A stretch of 64,000 bases of DNA from an uncultured Erythrobacter sp. (GTDB lineage Bacteria; Pseudomonadota; Alphaproteobacteria; Sphingomonadales; Sphingomonadaceae): positions 1 through 64,000 of the forward strand of contig CANMSD010000004.1 in NCBI GenBank assembly GCA_947500645.1, written 5' to 3'. This document shows, in pieces, positions 9,294 to 18,219 of this stretch. Numbering within the stretch: the stretch's first letter is position 1; every line of letters starts with the position of its first letter. A program made the translations under genes and the position numbers. Below the pieces are notes generated by a model, which did not search any database, was not told where the DNA came from, and saw only the letters and a list, made by a program, of their open reading frames with translations.

Positions 9294-10493
9294 TTGAGTT
9301 CTGCACGAGTGCGAATGGGAATGGTCGGTGGCGGGGAAGGTGCGTTCATCGGCGCTGTCCACCGCATGGCCGCCGCGCTCGACGGCAAGATCGAACTTGT
9401 TTGCGGCGCTTTCAGTCGTGATTTTGCCAACAGCCTCGCCACCGGCAAAGCCATCGGACTGGCCGAAAACCGCTGTTATCCAGACATTGCAACCATGTTC
9501 GAATGCGAGGCAGAGGTCGCCGAGACCGGGCAAGGTCGCAGCGATGCGATGGAAGTGCTTTCTATCGTCACACCGAACGACACGCATGTGCCGATGGCGA
9601 TGGCCGCTGCGGATGCGGGCATACACATCATGTCGGACAAACCCGCTGGCGTGAGCCTTGAGGAAGTCGAAGAGCTGGCCGCAAAGCTGGAATCAAGCGG
9701 CATTCAATACGGTCTTACGCACACCTATCTCGGCTATCCCATGGTTTGGCAGGCGCGGCACTTGGCGGCGCAACCCAGCTTCGGCCCGATCCGCAAAGTT
9801 CTGGTGAATTACACACAAGGCTGGTTGGCCGGCGAAACCGAAAATTCCGGCAGCAAACAAGCCGCATGGCGGGTAGATCCGGAGAAATCGGGACCTGCCG
9901 GGGCGCTTGGTGATATTGGCAGCCATGCCCACAGCCTTGCGGAGTTTATCTGCCATTCGCGCATGGCGCGCCTGTCTGCGCGGCTGCGCAGCCACTATCC
10001 GACGCGACCGCTTGATGATGACGGCGAGATCAGCTTCTCGATGGAGAATGGCGCGACCGGACAGCTGATTTCCAGCCAGATTTGCACCGGTGACGAGAAT
10101 GATCTGTCGATCAGAGTTTACGGCGAGCACGCCAGCCTGGAGTGGCGGCAACTGGAGCCGAACTCACTGATAGAGCGGCGTGCTAGCGGTGAGAGCATCA
10201 TCCACCGCGCAGGCGTCGACAAGCCGCTTAGCGAGCAAGCTCTCAATCTGTGCCGACTGCCCTCGGGCCACCCGGAAGGCTATGTCGAGGCGTTCGCCAA
10301 TCTCTATCGCAGTTTCGCCCGCGCAATCCGCGAAGGGGCCATGCCGTCAACGCTGGGCGTGCCAGGAATTGCAGAAGCGCTGCGCGGCATGGCGTTCCTT
10401 GAGGCCGCGATCGCCAGCAACGTCGCCAACGGGGCCTGGCACGATATCAAGGTGCCCTCGGTGGGCCCGGATTTGAAAGGTCTGCTGGCGTGA
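9294..10493 (+). CDS. Gfo/Idh/MocA-family oxidoreductase
   Basis: An NAD(P)-dependent sugar oxidoreductase, 399 residues. The N-terminal Rossmann fold has GGGEGAF at 12-18, and the family's lysine motif appears as SDKPAG in the nucleotide domain. The C-terminal alpha/beta domain follows, with the conserved DIGSH stretch. TTG at 9294 is used as start because GGGAGGGG precedes it. It opens a six-gene operon and overlaps the next gene by GTGA. Family members oxidise or reduce C3 of glycosides (for example the 3-oxidase DgpA), and the two TIM-barrel genes downstream fit such a keto-glycoside route. Substrate not determinable from sequence. Confidence 0.88.
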   Translation: MSSARVRMGMVGGGEGAFIGAVHRMAAALDGKIELVCGAFSRDFANSLATGKAIGLAENRCYPDIATMFECEAEVAETGQGRSDAMEVLSIVTPNDTHVPMAMAAADAGIHIMSDKPAGVSLEEVEELAAKLESSGIQYGLTHTYLGYPMVWQARHLAAQPSFGPIRKVLVNYTQGWLAGETENSGSKQAAWRVDPEKSGPAGALGDIGSHAHSLAEFICHSRMARLSARLRSHYPTRPLDDDGEISFSMENGATGQLISSQICTGDENDLSIRVYGEHASLEWRQLEPNSLIERRASGESIIHRAGVDKPLSEQALNLCRLPSGHPEGYVEAFANLYRSFARAIREGAMPSTLGVPGIAEALRGMAFLEAAIASNVANGAWHDIKVPSVGPDLKGLLA

Positions 10494-11563
10494 AGGAGCT
10501 CAGAGGCCCGGCCATATTCCTCGCACAGTTCATGGGCGACGAGGAGCCGTTCAACTCGCTCGACAGCATTGTCGAATGGGTTGCTGGACTGGGCTATAAA
10601 GGTGTGCAGATCCCGTCGAATGATGCGCGCTGTATCGATCTCGATCTGGCGGCGGAGAGCCAGGATTATTGTGACGAACTGAAGGGCCGCTGCGCCGAGA
10701 ATGGCGTGGAGATTACCGAACTTGCCAGCCATTTGCAGGGCCAGTTGGTGGCGGTGCATCCCGCCTATGACGAACTGTTCGACGCCTTTGCGCCTAGCGA
10801 AGTGCACGGCAAACCCGCAGAGCGTCAGGCGTGGGCGGTGGACCAGATGCGCAAGGTGGCCGTGGCATCCCGCCGACTGGGCCTGAAGTCCACGCCCAGC
10901 TTTCCCGGCGCGCTGATGTGGCACCTGGTCTATCCGTGGCCGCAACGCCCCGCCGGATTGGTCGAAGCAGGGTTCGCGGAGCTGGCCAAACGCTGGCGCC
11001 CGATCCTCGATTTCTACGACGAAAACGGCGTCGACGTCGCCTATGAAATACACCCGGGCGAAGACCTGCATGATGGCGCAAGCTTCGAGGCGTTTCTCGC
11101 GGCGGTGGATGGCCACCCACGCGCAAACATACTGTTCGACCCGAGCCATTTTGTGCTGCAACAGCTCGACTACCTTGCCTTCATCGATCGCTATCACGAA
11201 CGGATCAAAGCCTTCCATGTGAAGGATGCAGAGTTCCGCCCTGATGCGCGTACCGGCGTCTACGGCGGTTATCAGGATTGGCAGGACCGCGCGGGTCGTT
11301 TCCGCTCATTGGGTGACGGGCAAGTGGATTTCCGTCAGATTTTCAGTAAGTTGACGCAATATGGCTTTGATGGCTGGGCTGTTCTCGAATGGGAATGCTG
11401 TCTCAAACATCCAGAGCAAGGTGCTGCCGAAGGCGCGCCCTTCATCGCAGATAATATCATCCGGCCCACCGAATACGCGTTTGACGATTTCGCGGGCGGT
11501 CAAGCCGATCCAGAAACTATCGCACGAGCCCTCGGGATCGCCTCGTCGCAAAACACGACCTGA
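10490..11563 (+). CDS. Xylose-isomerase-like TIM-barrel protein (sugar isomerase/epimerase family)
   Basis: A cytoplasmic AP-endonuclease-2/xylose-isomerase-type TIM barrel of 357 residues. The expected divalent-metal ligands appear in order: Glu in VAYEIHPGE, Asp in LFDPSHF, His in FHVKDAE and Glu in VLEWEC. The GTG start overlaps the stop of the oxidoreductase gene (GTGA), implying coupled translation. Members of this family isomerise keto-sugars or cleave 3-oxo-glycosides (CarBC, DgpBC). The pairing with Gfo/Idh/MocA and GMC oxidoreductases makes a 3-keto-glycoside lyase or isomerase role plausible. Confidence 0.85.
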   Translation: MKELRGPAIFLAQFMGDEEPFNSLDSIVEWVAGLGYKGVQIPSNDARCIDLDLAAESQDYCDELKGRCAENGVEITELASHLQGQLVAVHPAYDELFDAFAPSEVHGKPAERQAWAVDQMRKVAVASRRLGLKSTPSFPGALMWHLVYPWPQRPAGLVEAGFAELAKRWRPILDFYDENGVDVAYEIHPGEDLHDGASFEAFLAAVDGHPRANILFDPSHFVLQQLDYLAFIDRYHERIKAFHVKDAEFRPDARTGVYGGYQDWQDRAGRFRSLGDGQVDFRQIFSKLTQYGFDGWAVLEWECCLKHPEQGAAEGAPFIADNIIRPTEYAFDDFAGGQADPETIARALGIASSQNTT

Positions 11564-11587
11564 CAAGAGGTTGGGAGAGGGACAATA

Positions 11588-12928
11588 ATGACAACCGCAA
11601 TCGAGTATCAGCGGACCAGGCTGTTCTGGATCGGGGTGCTGACCCTGTTCACTGCAGCCATGCTGTTCGCCCTTCGAGTCGGGCTGCTCGGCGATATGCG
11701 CGGGGATGTCTTCGCGGGCTCGCCCAATCCGGGTGAAGCAATCGGGTCGGCCCTGAGCGCAGCTTTTCTGGGCTTTGGCTTCACGCTTTTCCTCGCCAGC
11801 CCGCTGCTCGATGCGCTGGGCATCGGCAATGTATTGCGCGGCGCAGGAGTATGCTTCTTCGGAGGGACGGTTCTGGCAGTCGGTGGAGCTAGTTTCGCCG
11901 GACCCGAAACCGCACAAACGCTATTCTGGGTGGGTTTTCTGATTCAGGGGATTGGCTGGGGCGCTATGGAGGCGGCCGTCAATCCGATGACCACCGCGCT
12001 CTATCCGGAGGACAAGACGCATCGCCTCAACGTCCTGCACGCATGGTGGCCAGCAGGGATTATCGTCGGCGGCCTGATCGGCTTTGCCGTGAGCACTATG
12101 GAAATTCCCTGGCGGATCGCGATGGCGACCGCGATTGTGCCCGCATTGCTAGTATTGGTGCTATCATTCGGCGTGCGCTTCCCACCGACCGAACGCGCGG
12201 CGGAGGGGGTGTCCTTCACCGATATGCTACTCGAGATCGTTCGCGCGCCGACCTTCCTGATCTGGCTTTGTGCGATGCTGTTGACGACATCGGTCGAACT
12301 GGGGCCGGGCGCTTGGATCGACGCAGCGCTCTCGGCAAAGGTCGGCTTCAACGCGGTATTGATCCTCGTTTATGTAGCCGGGTTGATGTTTGTGATGCGA
12401 CACTTCGCCGGACCACTCGCCAACCGTCTATCCAATGCTGGACTGCTGTGGGTTTCGAGCCTTTTCGCAATGGTCGGGCTCTATGCAATGTCGCAGGCCT
12501 CCAGCCCTGTTACGGTGATCGCCGCAGCGACAGTCTGGGGAGCAGGCGTGTGCTTCCTATGGCCGACGATGATGGCCACGGTGTCGGAGCGTTATCCACG
12601 CGGGGGAAGCTGGTTTATCGGCCTCATCGGATCGTTCGGCGCGCTCGCAATATATTTCCTTCTGCCTGTGCTTGGGCGGCGGTATGACACGGCAATGTCG
12701 GAAAGCGCAGGCGGCGCAGACGTGCTCACCGCTTTACGCGAGGCAGGAACGCCTGAAGCTGCCGCGCAATTGCAAGCCATCGAGGCTGAGGCGGCTCCGC
12801 AAGCTTTCGAGTTCGTCGCCATGCTTCCGATCCCGCTCTTGGCAATCTTCGGGGCAATCTGGCTCCTTGACCGGCGCCGCGAGGCCGCGACTCTAGAAAC
12901 GCTCGAGCCGAGCGAGGGGCAAGCATGA
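11588..12928 (+). CDS. MFS sugar transporter, FucP-like
   Basis: An inner-membrane major facilitator transporter of 446 residues with about twelve hydrophobic segments. Motifs resemble the fucose/glucose-galactose symporter group (a conserved NVLHAWWPAG stretch in the fifth segment region). Its position inside the keto-glycoside operon suggests it imports the sugar or oxidised glycoside processed by its neighbours. It overlaps the next gene by ATGA. A purine-rich site (GGGAGAGGG) precedes its ATG. The substrate is not predictable. Confidence 0.86.
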   Translation: MTTAIEYQRTRLFWIGVLTLFTAAMLFALRVGLLGDMRGDVFAGSPNPGEAIGSALSAAFLGFGFTLFLASPLLDALGIGNVLRGAGVCFFGGTVLAVGGASFAGPETAQTLFWVGFLIQGIGWGAMEAAVNPMTTALYPEDKTHRLNVLHAWWPAGIIVGGLIGFAVSTMEIPWRIAMATAIVPALLVLVLSFGVRFPPTERAAEGVSFTDMLLEIVRAPTFLIWLCAMLLTTSVELGPGAWIDAALSAKVGFNAVLILVYVAGLMFVMRHFAGPLANRLSNAGLLWVSSLFAMVGLYAMSQASSPVTVIAAATVWGAGVCFLWPTMMATVSERYPRGGSWFIGLIGSFGALAIYFLLPVLGRRYDTAMSESAGGADVLTALREAGTPEAAAQLQAIEAEAAPQAFEFVAMLPIPLLAIFGAIWLLDRRREAATLETLEPSEGQA

Positions 12929-13494
12929 CTGTGCACGACACTTCGAACACAATCAGTCGGCGCTCGCTGTTGCGCGGAACGGTCACCATAGCTGGTGCGG
13001 CAATTGTGCTGCCAACCATGGGCAGCCTTGCAGGCTGTTCCCGCGGTGCCAATGGCAACCTCGCCGGCAAGCTTGGTTTGATCGACGCGGTCAGCGACCT
13101 CGTCATCCCGCAAACCGATACGCCCGGGGCGCGACTTGCCAATGTACCTGCCTATATCGAAGCGGTCTTCACCGATCACTTCACCACCGAGCAACAGGAT
13201 GACTTTGCTGCCGGATTGTCTGTATTCGACGATATGGCGAGCGATGCCGGAGCTGACAGCTTCGCCAGTGCATCGCCCGATCAGCAAAGAGCGATCCTGA
13301 CCGAGCTCGACAGCGGGGCGAGCGACAAGCCCGGCAGGGCCACATGGCAGCAGCTTCGCGATATGACGATCTTCGGTTTCTACACTTCGGAACAGGCGAC
13401 CGAAGAGCTCGGGTTCGAAGAAATCCCTGGCCGATATGATGCCTGCATCCCGTTGGAAGAGGTCGGCCATGCATGGCTGCACCGCGGCGTCTGA
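12925..13494 (+). CDS. Gluconate 2-dehydrogenase subunit 3-like protein, Tat lipoprotein
   Basis: This 189-residue protein is the small subunit that accompanies GMC-type sugar dehydrogenases. A twin-arginine signal (SRRSLLRG, about 12-19) runs into a hydrophobic stretch and a lipobox (LAGC), so it should be exported folded and lipidated. The GMC subunit encoded next has no signal of its own and is probably co-exported with this protein, as in the LacABC glucoside 3-dehydrogenase. No cytochrome c subunit gene is visible, so the electron acceptor is unknown. Confidence 0.85.
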   Translation: MTVHDTSNTISRRSLLRGTVTIAGAAIVLPTMGSLAGCSRGANGNLAGKLGLIDAVSDLVIPQTDTPGARLANVPAYIEAVFTDHFTTEQQDDFAAGLSVFDDMASDAGADSFASASPDQQRAILTELDSGASDKPGRATWQQLRDMTIFGFYTSEQATEELGFEEIPGRYDACIPLEEVGHAWLHRGV

Positions 13495-13520
13495 GTTCAT
13501 CGAAAAAGAGTATCACGAAT

Positions 13521-15230
13521 ATGTCTGAGAATGCCCCTTTCGATGTGATCGTCGTCGGCTCCGGAATGTCCGGTGGCTGGGCCGCGAAGGAATTCAGCGA
13601 GAAAGGGTTCAAGACCCTGGTGCTCGAACGCGGCAAGCAAACCGAACACAGCGTGGACTATGTCGGTGAGAACCAGAACCCGTGGGATATGAAGCACCGC
13701 GACCGGGTCGATCCCAAGCTCGCAGATGCCGAATACCCGGTTCAGCAAACCTGCTACGCTTTCCGCGAAAGCACCCGCAATTTCTTCATCAATGACAAGG
13801 AAAACCCCTACTCCGTTGAAGACGGCAAAACCTTTGCCTGGCTGCGCGGCGATCAGGTGGGCGGCAAATCGCTCATGTGGGCGCGGCAAAGCTATCGCTG
13901 GAGCGAGATGGATTTCGCCGCGAACAAGGCGGACGGATATGGCGCTGACTGGCCGATCCGCTATGCGGATGTCGCGCCGTGGTATGACTACGTCGAGAAA
14001 TTCGTCGGCATCAGCGGTTCAACAGAAGGCCTCGATCAGCTGCCCGACAGCGTGTTCCAACCGCCTATGGACCTGACCTGCGTCGAGAAGGACGCCAAGG
14101 CCAAAATCGAAGCGGCCTTCCCGGGTCGCAAGATGATCCCCGGCCGCGCAGCGCATCTGACCGAGCCCACCGATGAGCAAGTCGCTCTGGGTCGCGGCAC
14201 TTGCCAATATCGCAATCAGTGCGAACGTGGTTGCTCGTTCGGCGGCTATTTCTCCAGCGTGTCCGCCACTATTCCTGCGGCCAAACGCACCGGAAACATG
14301 ACGTTGATTCCCGATACCGTGGTGGAGCGCATTCTCTATGACGAGGCTACCGGCAAAGCGACCGGTGTGCGAACCGTCAACCGCAAGACCAAGGAACGAC
14401 AAGACCACCACGCGCGCGTGATCTTCATGTGCGCGTCGACAATCGGCACCATACAGGTCCTACTCAATTCGACGTCCGAGAGTTTCCAGAATGGCTTCGC
14501 CAACAGCAGCGGCACGCTCGGAAAATACCTCATGGATCACCACACGAGGATTGGGGCGGAGGCTGCCTATCCCGGCTTTCAAGATAGCTATTATGCAGGG
14601 CGCAGGCCGAATGGAATTTATGTCCCACGCTTCACCAATCTAAAGAACGAGACCGATGGCGAGTTTCTACGCGGCTACGGCTATCAGGGTAACAGCACGC
14701 GATCCTCGTGGACGCGTGCGCTCGGCGGCAAAGGTTTCGGCGAGGATTTGAAGAAAGAATTGCGGCAACCCGCAGATAGCTGGCGCCTTCGCTTGCAGGC
14801 CTTTGGCGAAATGCTTCCGCGCGAAGAAAACCAAGCGGTATTGCATCCGACAAAGACCGATTCCTACGGTATCCCGCAAATCCACCTCAATGTCGGCTGG
14901 TCCGAGAATGAGCGCAAGATGCGCGTGGCAATGAAGCGCGATGCGGTGGCGATGCTGGAGGCGGCCGGATGCACGGACATACAGACCTTTGAGCAGGAAC
15001 CCGTTCCCGGTCACTGCATTCACGAAATGGGCGGCGCGCGGATGGGCCATGATGCGGCGACTTCCGTCGTCAACGGGCGCAACCAGTGCCACGACGTGTC
15101 CAATGTTTTCATCACCGACGGTTCGTCATTCTCCTCCGTCGCCTGCCAAAACCCGTCTTTGACTTTCATGGCTTTGACGGCCCGTGCGGCTGACTATGCC
15201 GCGACGCAAATGAAACAGGATTTGATCTGA
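13521..15230 (+). CDS. GMC-family FAD sugar/glucoside dehydrogenase, large subunit
   Basis: A flavoprotein of 569 residues that would oxidise a sugar hydroxyl, probably C3 of a glucoside. The FAD loop GSGMSGG is at 13-19, and the C-terminal GMC signature HEMGGARMGH is followed by the CQNPSLT motif holding the second active-site residue. The start at 13521 is preferred to an in-frame ATG at 13473 because that one lies inside the previous gene and would add residues before the FAD fold. It lacks a signal peptide and presumably leaves the cell with the Tat-dependent small subunit. The next gene starts on its stop codon (TGATG). Confidence 0.9.
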   Translation: MSENAPFDVIVVGSGMSGGWAAKEFSEKGFKTLVLERGKQTEHSVDYVGENQNPWDMKHRDRVDPKLADAEYPVQQTCYAFRESTRNFFINDKENPYSVEDGKTFAWLRGDQVGGKSLMWARQSYRWSEMDFAANKADGYGADWPIRYADVAPWYDYVEKFVGISGSTEGLDQLPDSVFQPPMDLTCVEKDAKAKIEAAFPGRKMIPGRAAHLTEPTDEQVALGRGTCQYRNQCERGCSFGGYFSSVSATIPAAKRTGNMTLIPDTVVERILYDEATGKATGVRTVNRKTKERQDHHARVIFMCASTIGTIQVLLNSTSESFQNGFANSSGTLGKYLMDHHTRIGAEAAYPGFQDSYYAGRRPNGIYVPRFTNLKNETDGEFLRGYGYQGNSTRSSWTRALGGKGFGEDLKKELRQPADSWRLRLQAFGEMLPREENQAVLHPTKTDSYGIPQIHLNVGWSENERKMRVAMKRDAVAMLEAAGCTDIQTFEQEPVPGHCIHEMGGARMGHDAATSVVNGRNQCHDVSNVFITDGSSFSSVACQNPSLTFMALTARAADYAATQMKQDLI

Positions 15231-16087
15231 TGAACGCATTTCAATCGCTCAATCGCCGCGACTTGATCAGAGGCGGTATAATCGCCAGCGTCGGGGTGCT
15301 CGCCGCCTGCAATGGGGTTGCGCCAGCACCTGAAGCAACCGCCAAGGCCAAGCCCTATGCCGGAAAGCTGGGTATCCAGCTCTACACTTTCCGCGAGCAG
15401 TTCGAGCAGGACTATGATGGCGTGCTCAAGACCTTGGCCGAAATCGGCTACAAAGACCTGGAGTTCGCCGGTTACTTCCAACACGATGCCGGTGCGATTA
15501 AGGCTCGGATGGATGACCTCGGATTGGTCAGCAATTCTACCCATGTGCAGTTGGCCGATATGCGCGACAATTTCGACGCGGTGGTCGAGCGCGCAGCAAT
15601 GATGGGCCAGACCAAGCTGATCATTCCGTGGCTTGCCCCGGAAGAGCGCAATCTCGACGGCTACAAGGCAATCGCTGACCTGTTGAACGAGCGCGCAGCC
15701 CCAGCCCGCGAGGCAGGCATGACCGTCGGCTATCACAACCATGAGTTTGAATTTGAAACGATCAACGGCGAGGTGCCTTACGACATCCTGCTCGAACGGA
15801 CCGATCCGGAAAATGTTACCATGGAGCTCGATTTCTTCTGGGCGCACAAGGCCAACGTCGATCCGCTTGCCCTGTTCGAAAAAGCGCCGGGTCGCTTCTC
15901 AGCCTGCCACATCAAAGATGCCTCAGCCGAAGGCGAGATGGTCAATATAGGTGACGGCGTGATCGACTTCCCGGCGATCATGGCCGAGGCTGAAAAGGCT
16001 GGTCTTGAATGCTTCTATGTCGAAAATGACGACACGAAAGATGCCCCGGCCTTCGCCAGGGCAAGCTTCGAGTATCTCAACAGCTAG
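15230..16087 (+). CDS. Exported xylose-isomerase-like TIM-barrel lipoprotein
   Basis: The last gene of the operon encodes 285 residues with a twin-arginine motif (NRRDLIRGG, 8-16) and a lipobox (LAAC), so it acts in the periplasm. The TIM barrel keeps metal ligands in YHNHEFE, ELDFFW, CHIKDAS and FYVEND. Being periplasmic beside an exported glucoside dehydrogenase, it could cleave or isomerise the 3-keto-glycoside at the point of formation, while the cytoplasmic paralogue at 10490-11563 handles imported material. That division of labour is inferred. Confidence 0.86.
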   Translation: MNAFQSLNRRDLIRGGIIASVGVLAACNGVAPAPEATAKAKPYAGKLGIQLYTFREQFEQDYDGVLKTLAEIGYKDLEFAGYFQHDAGAIKARMDDLGLVSNSTHVQLADMRDNFDAVVERAAMMGQTKLIIPWLAPEERNLDGYKAIADLLNERAAPAREAGMTVGYHNHEFEFETINGEVPYDILLERTDPENVTMELDFFWAHKANVDPLALFEKAPGRFSACHIKDASAEGEMVNIGDGVIDFPAIMAEAEKAGLECFYVENDDTKDAPAFARASFEYLNS

Positions 16088-16113
16088 TCAATAAACGAAA
16101 TCGTAGCGCCATC

Positions 16114-16139
16114 GCGCTGACCTAGTCCTTGGTCAGCGC
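16114..16139. terminator. Possible bidirectional hairpin between convergent genes
   Basis: A perfect 9-bp stem (GCGCTGACC 16114-16122, GGTCAGCGC 16131-16139) with an 8-base loop lies between the convergent TIM-barrel and GH5 genes and covers the GH5 stop codon. No T-run follows on either strand, so termination activity is uncertain. Confidence 0.35.
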
Positions 16140-17129
16140 CGCGAGCATATCTGCATCCCAACCGCTTTCCTCAGTATAGAGAGCAAAAGTGTTGCCATAG
16201 GCCCAGAGGCACCATGGGATATCGGCGGCCTCCATTGCAGCTTTGACGGCTCCCGCCCATTTCACGCGCTCAGAATTGTCGACTGGTGAATTGACGCCAA
16301 ACTCACCGAGGAAAACCGGGCGCTTTACTGCATCGCGAAATGCGGTCGCGATCTCCACCGCATTGGCCAGCTCCGCCCTGTCGGCATCCGAACCCCAGCC
16401 ACGTTTGCCTTTCGGCATGTTTTCGCCGAGCCACGTTGCCTGCTGGTGCGTGAAGGAAAACGGATCGTAGTAGTGAAAGGTATAAACCACATTGGGATCG
16501 TCGGTCGAAAGGTTGGTGGCCAACGATGTGATTCCGGACCATTCTTCTCCGCCCAGAATTACAACACGTGTTGGATTGTCGCGGCGGATTGTAGCAAGAG
16601 CCAGCGCTTGCATCTGGCGCATCTGCTTGCCTTTGAGGTTCTTGTGCGGCTCATTGAGCACTTCGAACCAAACATTATTAGGCAGCTTTGAATAGCGCAG
16701 CGAAATCTGATCCCACAGGATGCGGAAGCGCTCCATCTGATCCGTCGGCTGCTCCATCAACTCGTCGAAATGATGGATATTGAGCACGATATTGAGCTTG
16801 TTTGCGAGCGCCCATTTGATGTTGTCGTCGACGACGGTCGCGAAGTCTGGATGGATACGATAATCTGGTGCTGGACCAGTGTAGTCGTTCCAGCGAACGG
16901 GAATTCGGACTGTGTCAAAGCCAGCGGCGGCGATGCGCTTGTAGTCCTCTTTGGAGTAGAGTTTACCCCATGGCGCGCCGTTCGGGGCTTCGAGAGCATT
17001 GCCCATATTGACGCAGCGCTTCATCTGGAAATCTTGCGCGGCGGGCGCGTCCTGCGCATTCACAGGCAAGGTCAGCAAGAGACCGACGGCTGCTGCAATT
17101 GCGAGCTTTGAAGTTGTCCAGTTTGCCAC
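16122..17129 (-). CDS. Secreted GH5 endoglucanase (cellulase family)
   Basis: A glycoside hydrolase of family 5, 335 residues, with a Sec signal peptide ending near LPVNAQ (about 26). The acid/base glutamate lies in WFEVLNEPH and the nucleophile in VFLGEFGV, with HYYDPF and IHHFDE substrate-site motifs between. It is one catalytic domain with no carbohydrate-binding module. It is the last gene of the SMP-30, transporter, LacI, GH5 operon, 27 bases behind the regulator. It likely cleaves beta-1,4-linked glucan or mannan to oligosaccharides that the GH3 enzyme finishes. Confidence 0.92.
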   Translation of the reverse strand: MANWTTSKLAIAAAVGLLLTLPVNAQDAPAAQDFQMKRCVNMGNALEAPNGAPWGKLYSKEDYKRIAAAGFDTVRIPVRWNDYTGPAPDYRIHPDFATVVDDNIKWALANKLNIVLNIHHFDELMEQPTDQMERFRILWDQISLRYSKLPNNVWFEVLNEPHKNLKGKQMRQMQALALATIRRDNPTRVVILGGEEWSGITSLATNLSTDDPNVVYTFHYYDPFSFTHQQATWLGENMPKGKRGWGSDADRAELANAVEIATAFRDAVKRPVFLGEFGVNSPVDNSERVKWAGAVKAAMEAADIPWCLWAYGNTFALYTEESGWDADMLAALTKD

Positions 17130-17156
17130 GTTCAGATCCCTTTCCTGGCAGATTTG

Positions 17157-18209
17157 CTAAGTGCGCGCAGGTGGCGCGGTAGTGTCCCGCAGGACGAATT
17201 CATGATCTAGAACAATGCGCTGCGCACTGTTCTTGCTTGGATTGTTAAAACCTTTGACGAGCTCGCTCACGGCGGTGCCTCCCAAATCGCTCAAAGGTTG
17301 GCGAACGGTGGTCAAAAACGGCCGCATCCGCGTGGCGATATCGGCATCATCGAAGCCCACCACAGACATATCTTGCGGTACTTTGACCCCGCCTTCGTTT
17401 AAGGCTGCGACAAGGCCCGCCGCCATGTCGTCGTTTGATGAGAAGACTGCCGTCGGCTGGTCTTTCAAGCCGAGAAAGTGCTGTCCTGCCTCGTAGCCCG
17501 ATTGGAAGTCGAATGCCCCTGGACGCACCAACTCTTCATCAACACTAAGCCCGGCCGCCTCCATCGCCACCGTGAAGCCGGAGAAGCGCACATGCGTCGC
17601 ACGTTGATCCTCGCTGCCGCGAATAAAGCCGATGCGCTTGTGTCCAAGGTCGGTGAGATGACGGACTACATCGATGGCCGCTTGATAGTCGTCGATCTCG
17701 ACCATCATGCCCTGCGTCTGCAGATCGACCGGGCCGACTCGCACTACCGGGATCCCCATGTCCTGCAGGACGAAGCCAATCTTCTCGTCATTGGCATAAG
17801 GCGCGAGCAGGACGACACCATCCGGCCGGTTACGTCGCACCAGAACGTCGAACGCAGCCCGGATTTCTGCAATCGATTTGCCAGACAGGTTTTCAAGCAG
17901 ACTGATCGACAGCTGATAGCCAAGATCCTGGCACGCGATCACCGCGCCAAACTGGATTGCATTGACATAGTTGCTACCTGCCATGTGGCAGACGAGATTG
18001 ATGTTATATGACCGGTTTCCGCGCAGCGAGCGCGCAGATTGGCTTGGCACATAATCAAGCCGCTGCGCAGCATCGCGCACCTTGCGGCGCAGTTTTTCCT
18101 GTACGTGTGGTTCGTTATTCAGAACCCGCGAGACTGTCTTGATCGATACGCCAGCCAGATCGGCAACGTCCTTCATCTTCGCTGATTTCTGACTCTTCAC
18201 GCTTGCCAT
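17157..18209 (-). CDS. LacI-family transcriptional regulator
   Basis: This 350-residue repressor has an N-terminal helix-turn-helix (MKDVADLAGVSIKTVSRVLN, starting about residue 12), a hinge, and a periplasmic-binding-protein-like effector domain (ending FDDADIATRMRPFLTTVRQP and onward). The start at 18209 is chosen because AAAGGGGGCAGG lies just before it; an earlier in-frame start at 18251 would overlap the upstream transporter gene. Lying inside the operon controlled by the 20707 palindrome, it probably autoregulates and also binds the identical palindrome at 3420. The effector is likely a beta-glucoside or its oxidised product. Confidence 0.92.
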   Translation of the reverse strand: MASVKSQKSAKMKDVADLAGVSIKTVSRVLNNEPHVQEKLRRKVRDAAQRLDYVPSQSARSLRGNRSYNINLVCHMAGSNYVNAIQFGAVIACQDLGYQLSISLLENLSGKSIAEIRAAFDVLVRRNRPDGVVLLAPYANDEKIGFVLQDMGIPVVRVGPVDLQTQGMMVEIDDYQAAIDVVRHLTDLGHKRIGFIRGSEDQRATHVRFSGFTVAMEAAGLSVDEELVRPGAFDFQSGYEAGQHFLGLKDQPTAVFSSNDDMAAGLVAALNEGGVKVPQDMSVVGFDDADIATRMRPFLTTVRQPLSDLGGTAVSELVKGFNNPSKNSAQRIVLDHEFVLRDTTAPPART

Positions 18210-18219
18210 CCTGCCCCCT

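Noticed and set aside
8227..9297. Long plus-strand open frame opposite the first halogenase
   Set aside because: Antisense to an enzyme with all catalytic motifs; no domain seen in its translation.
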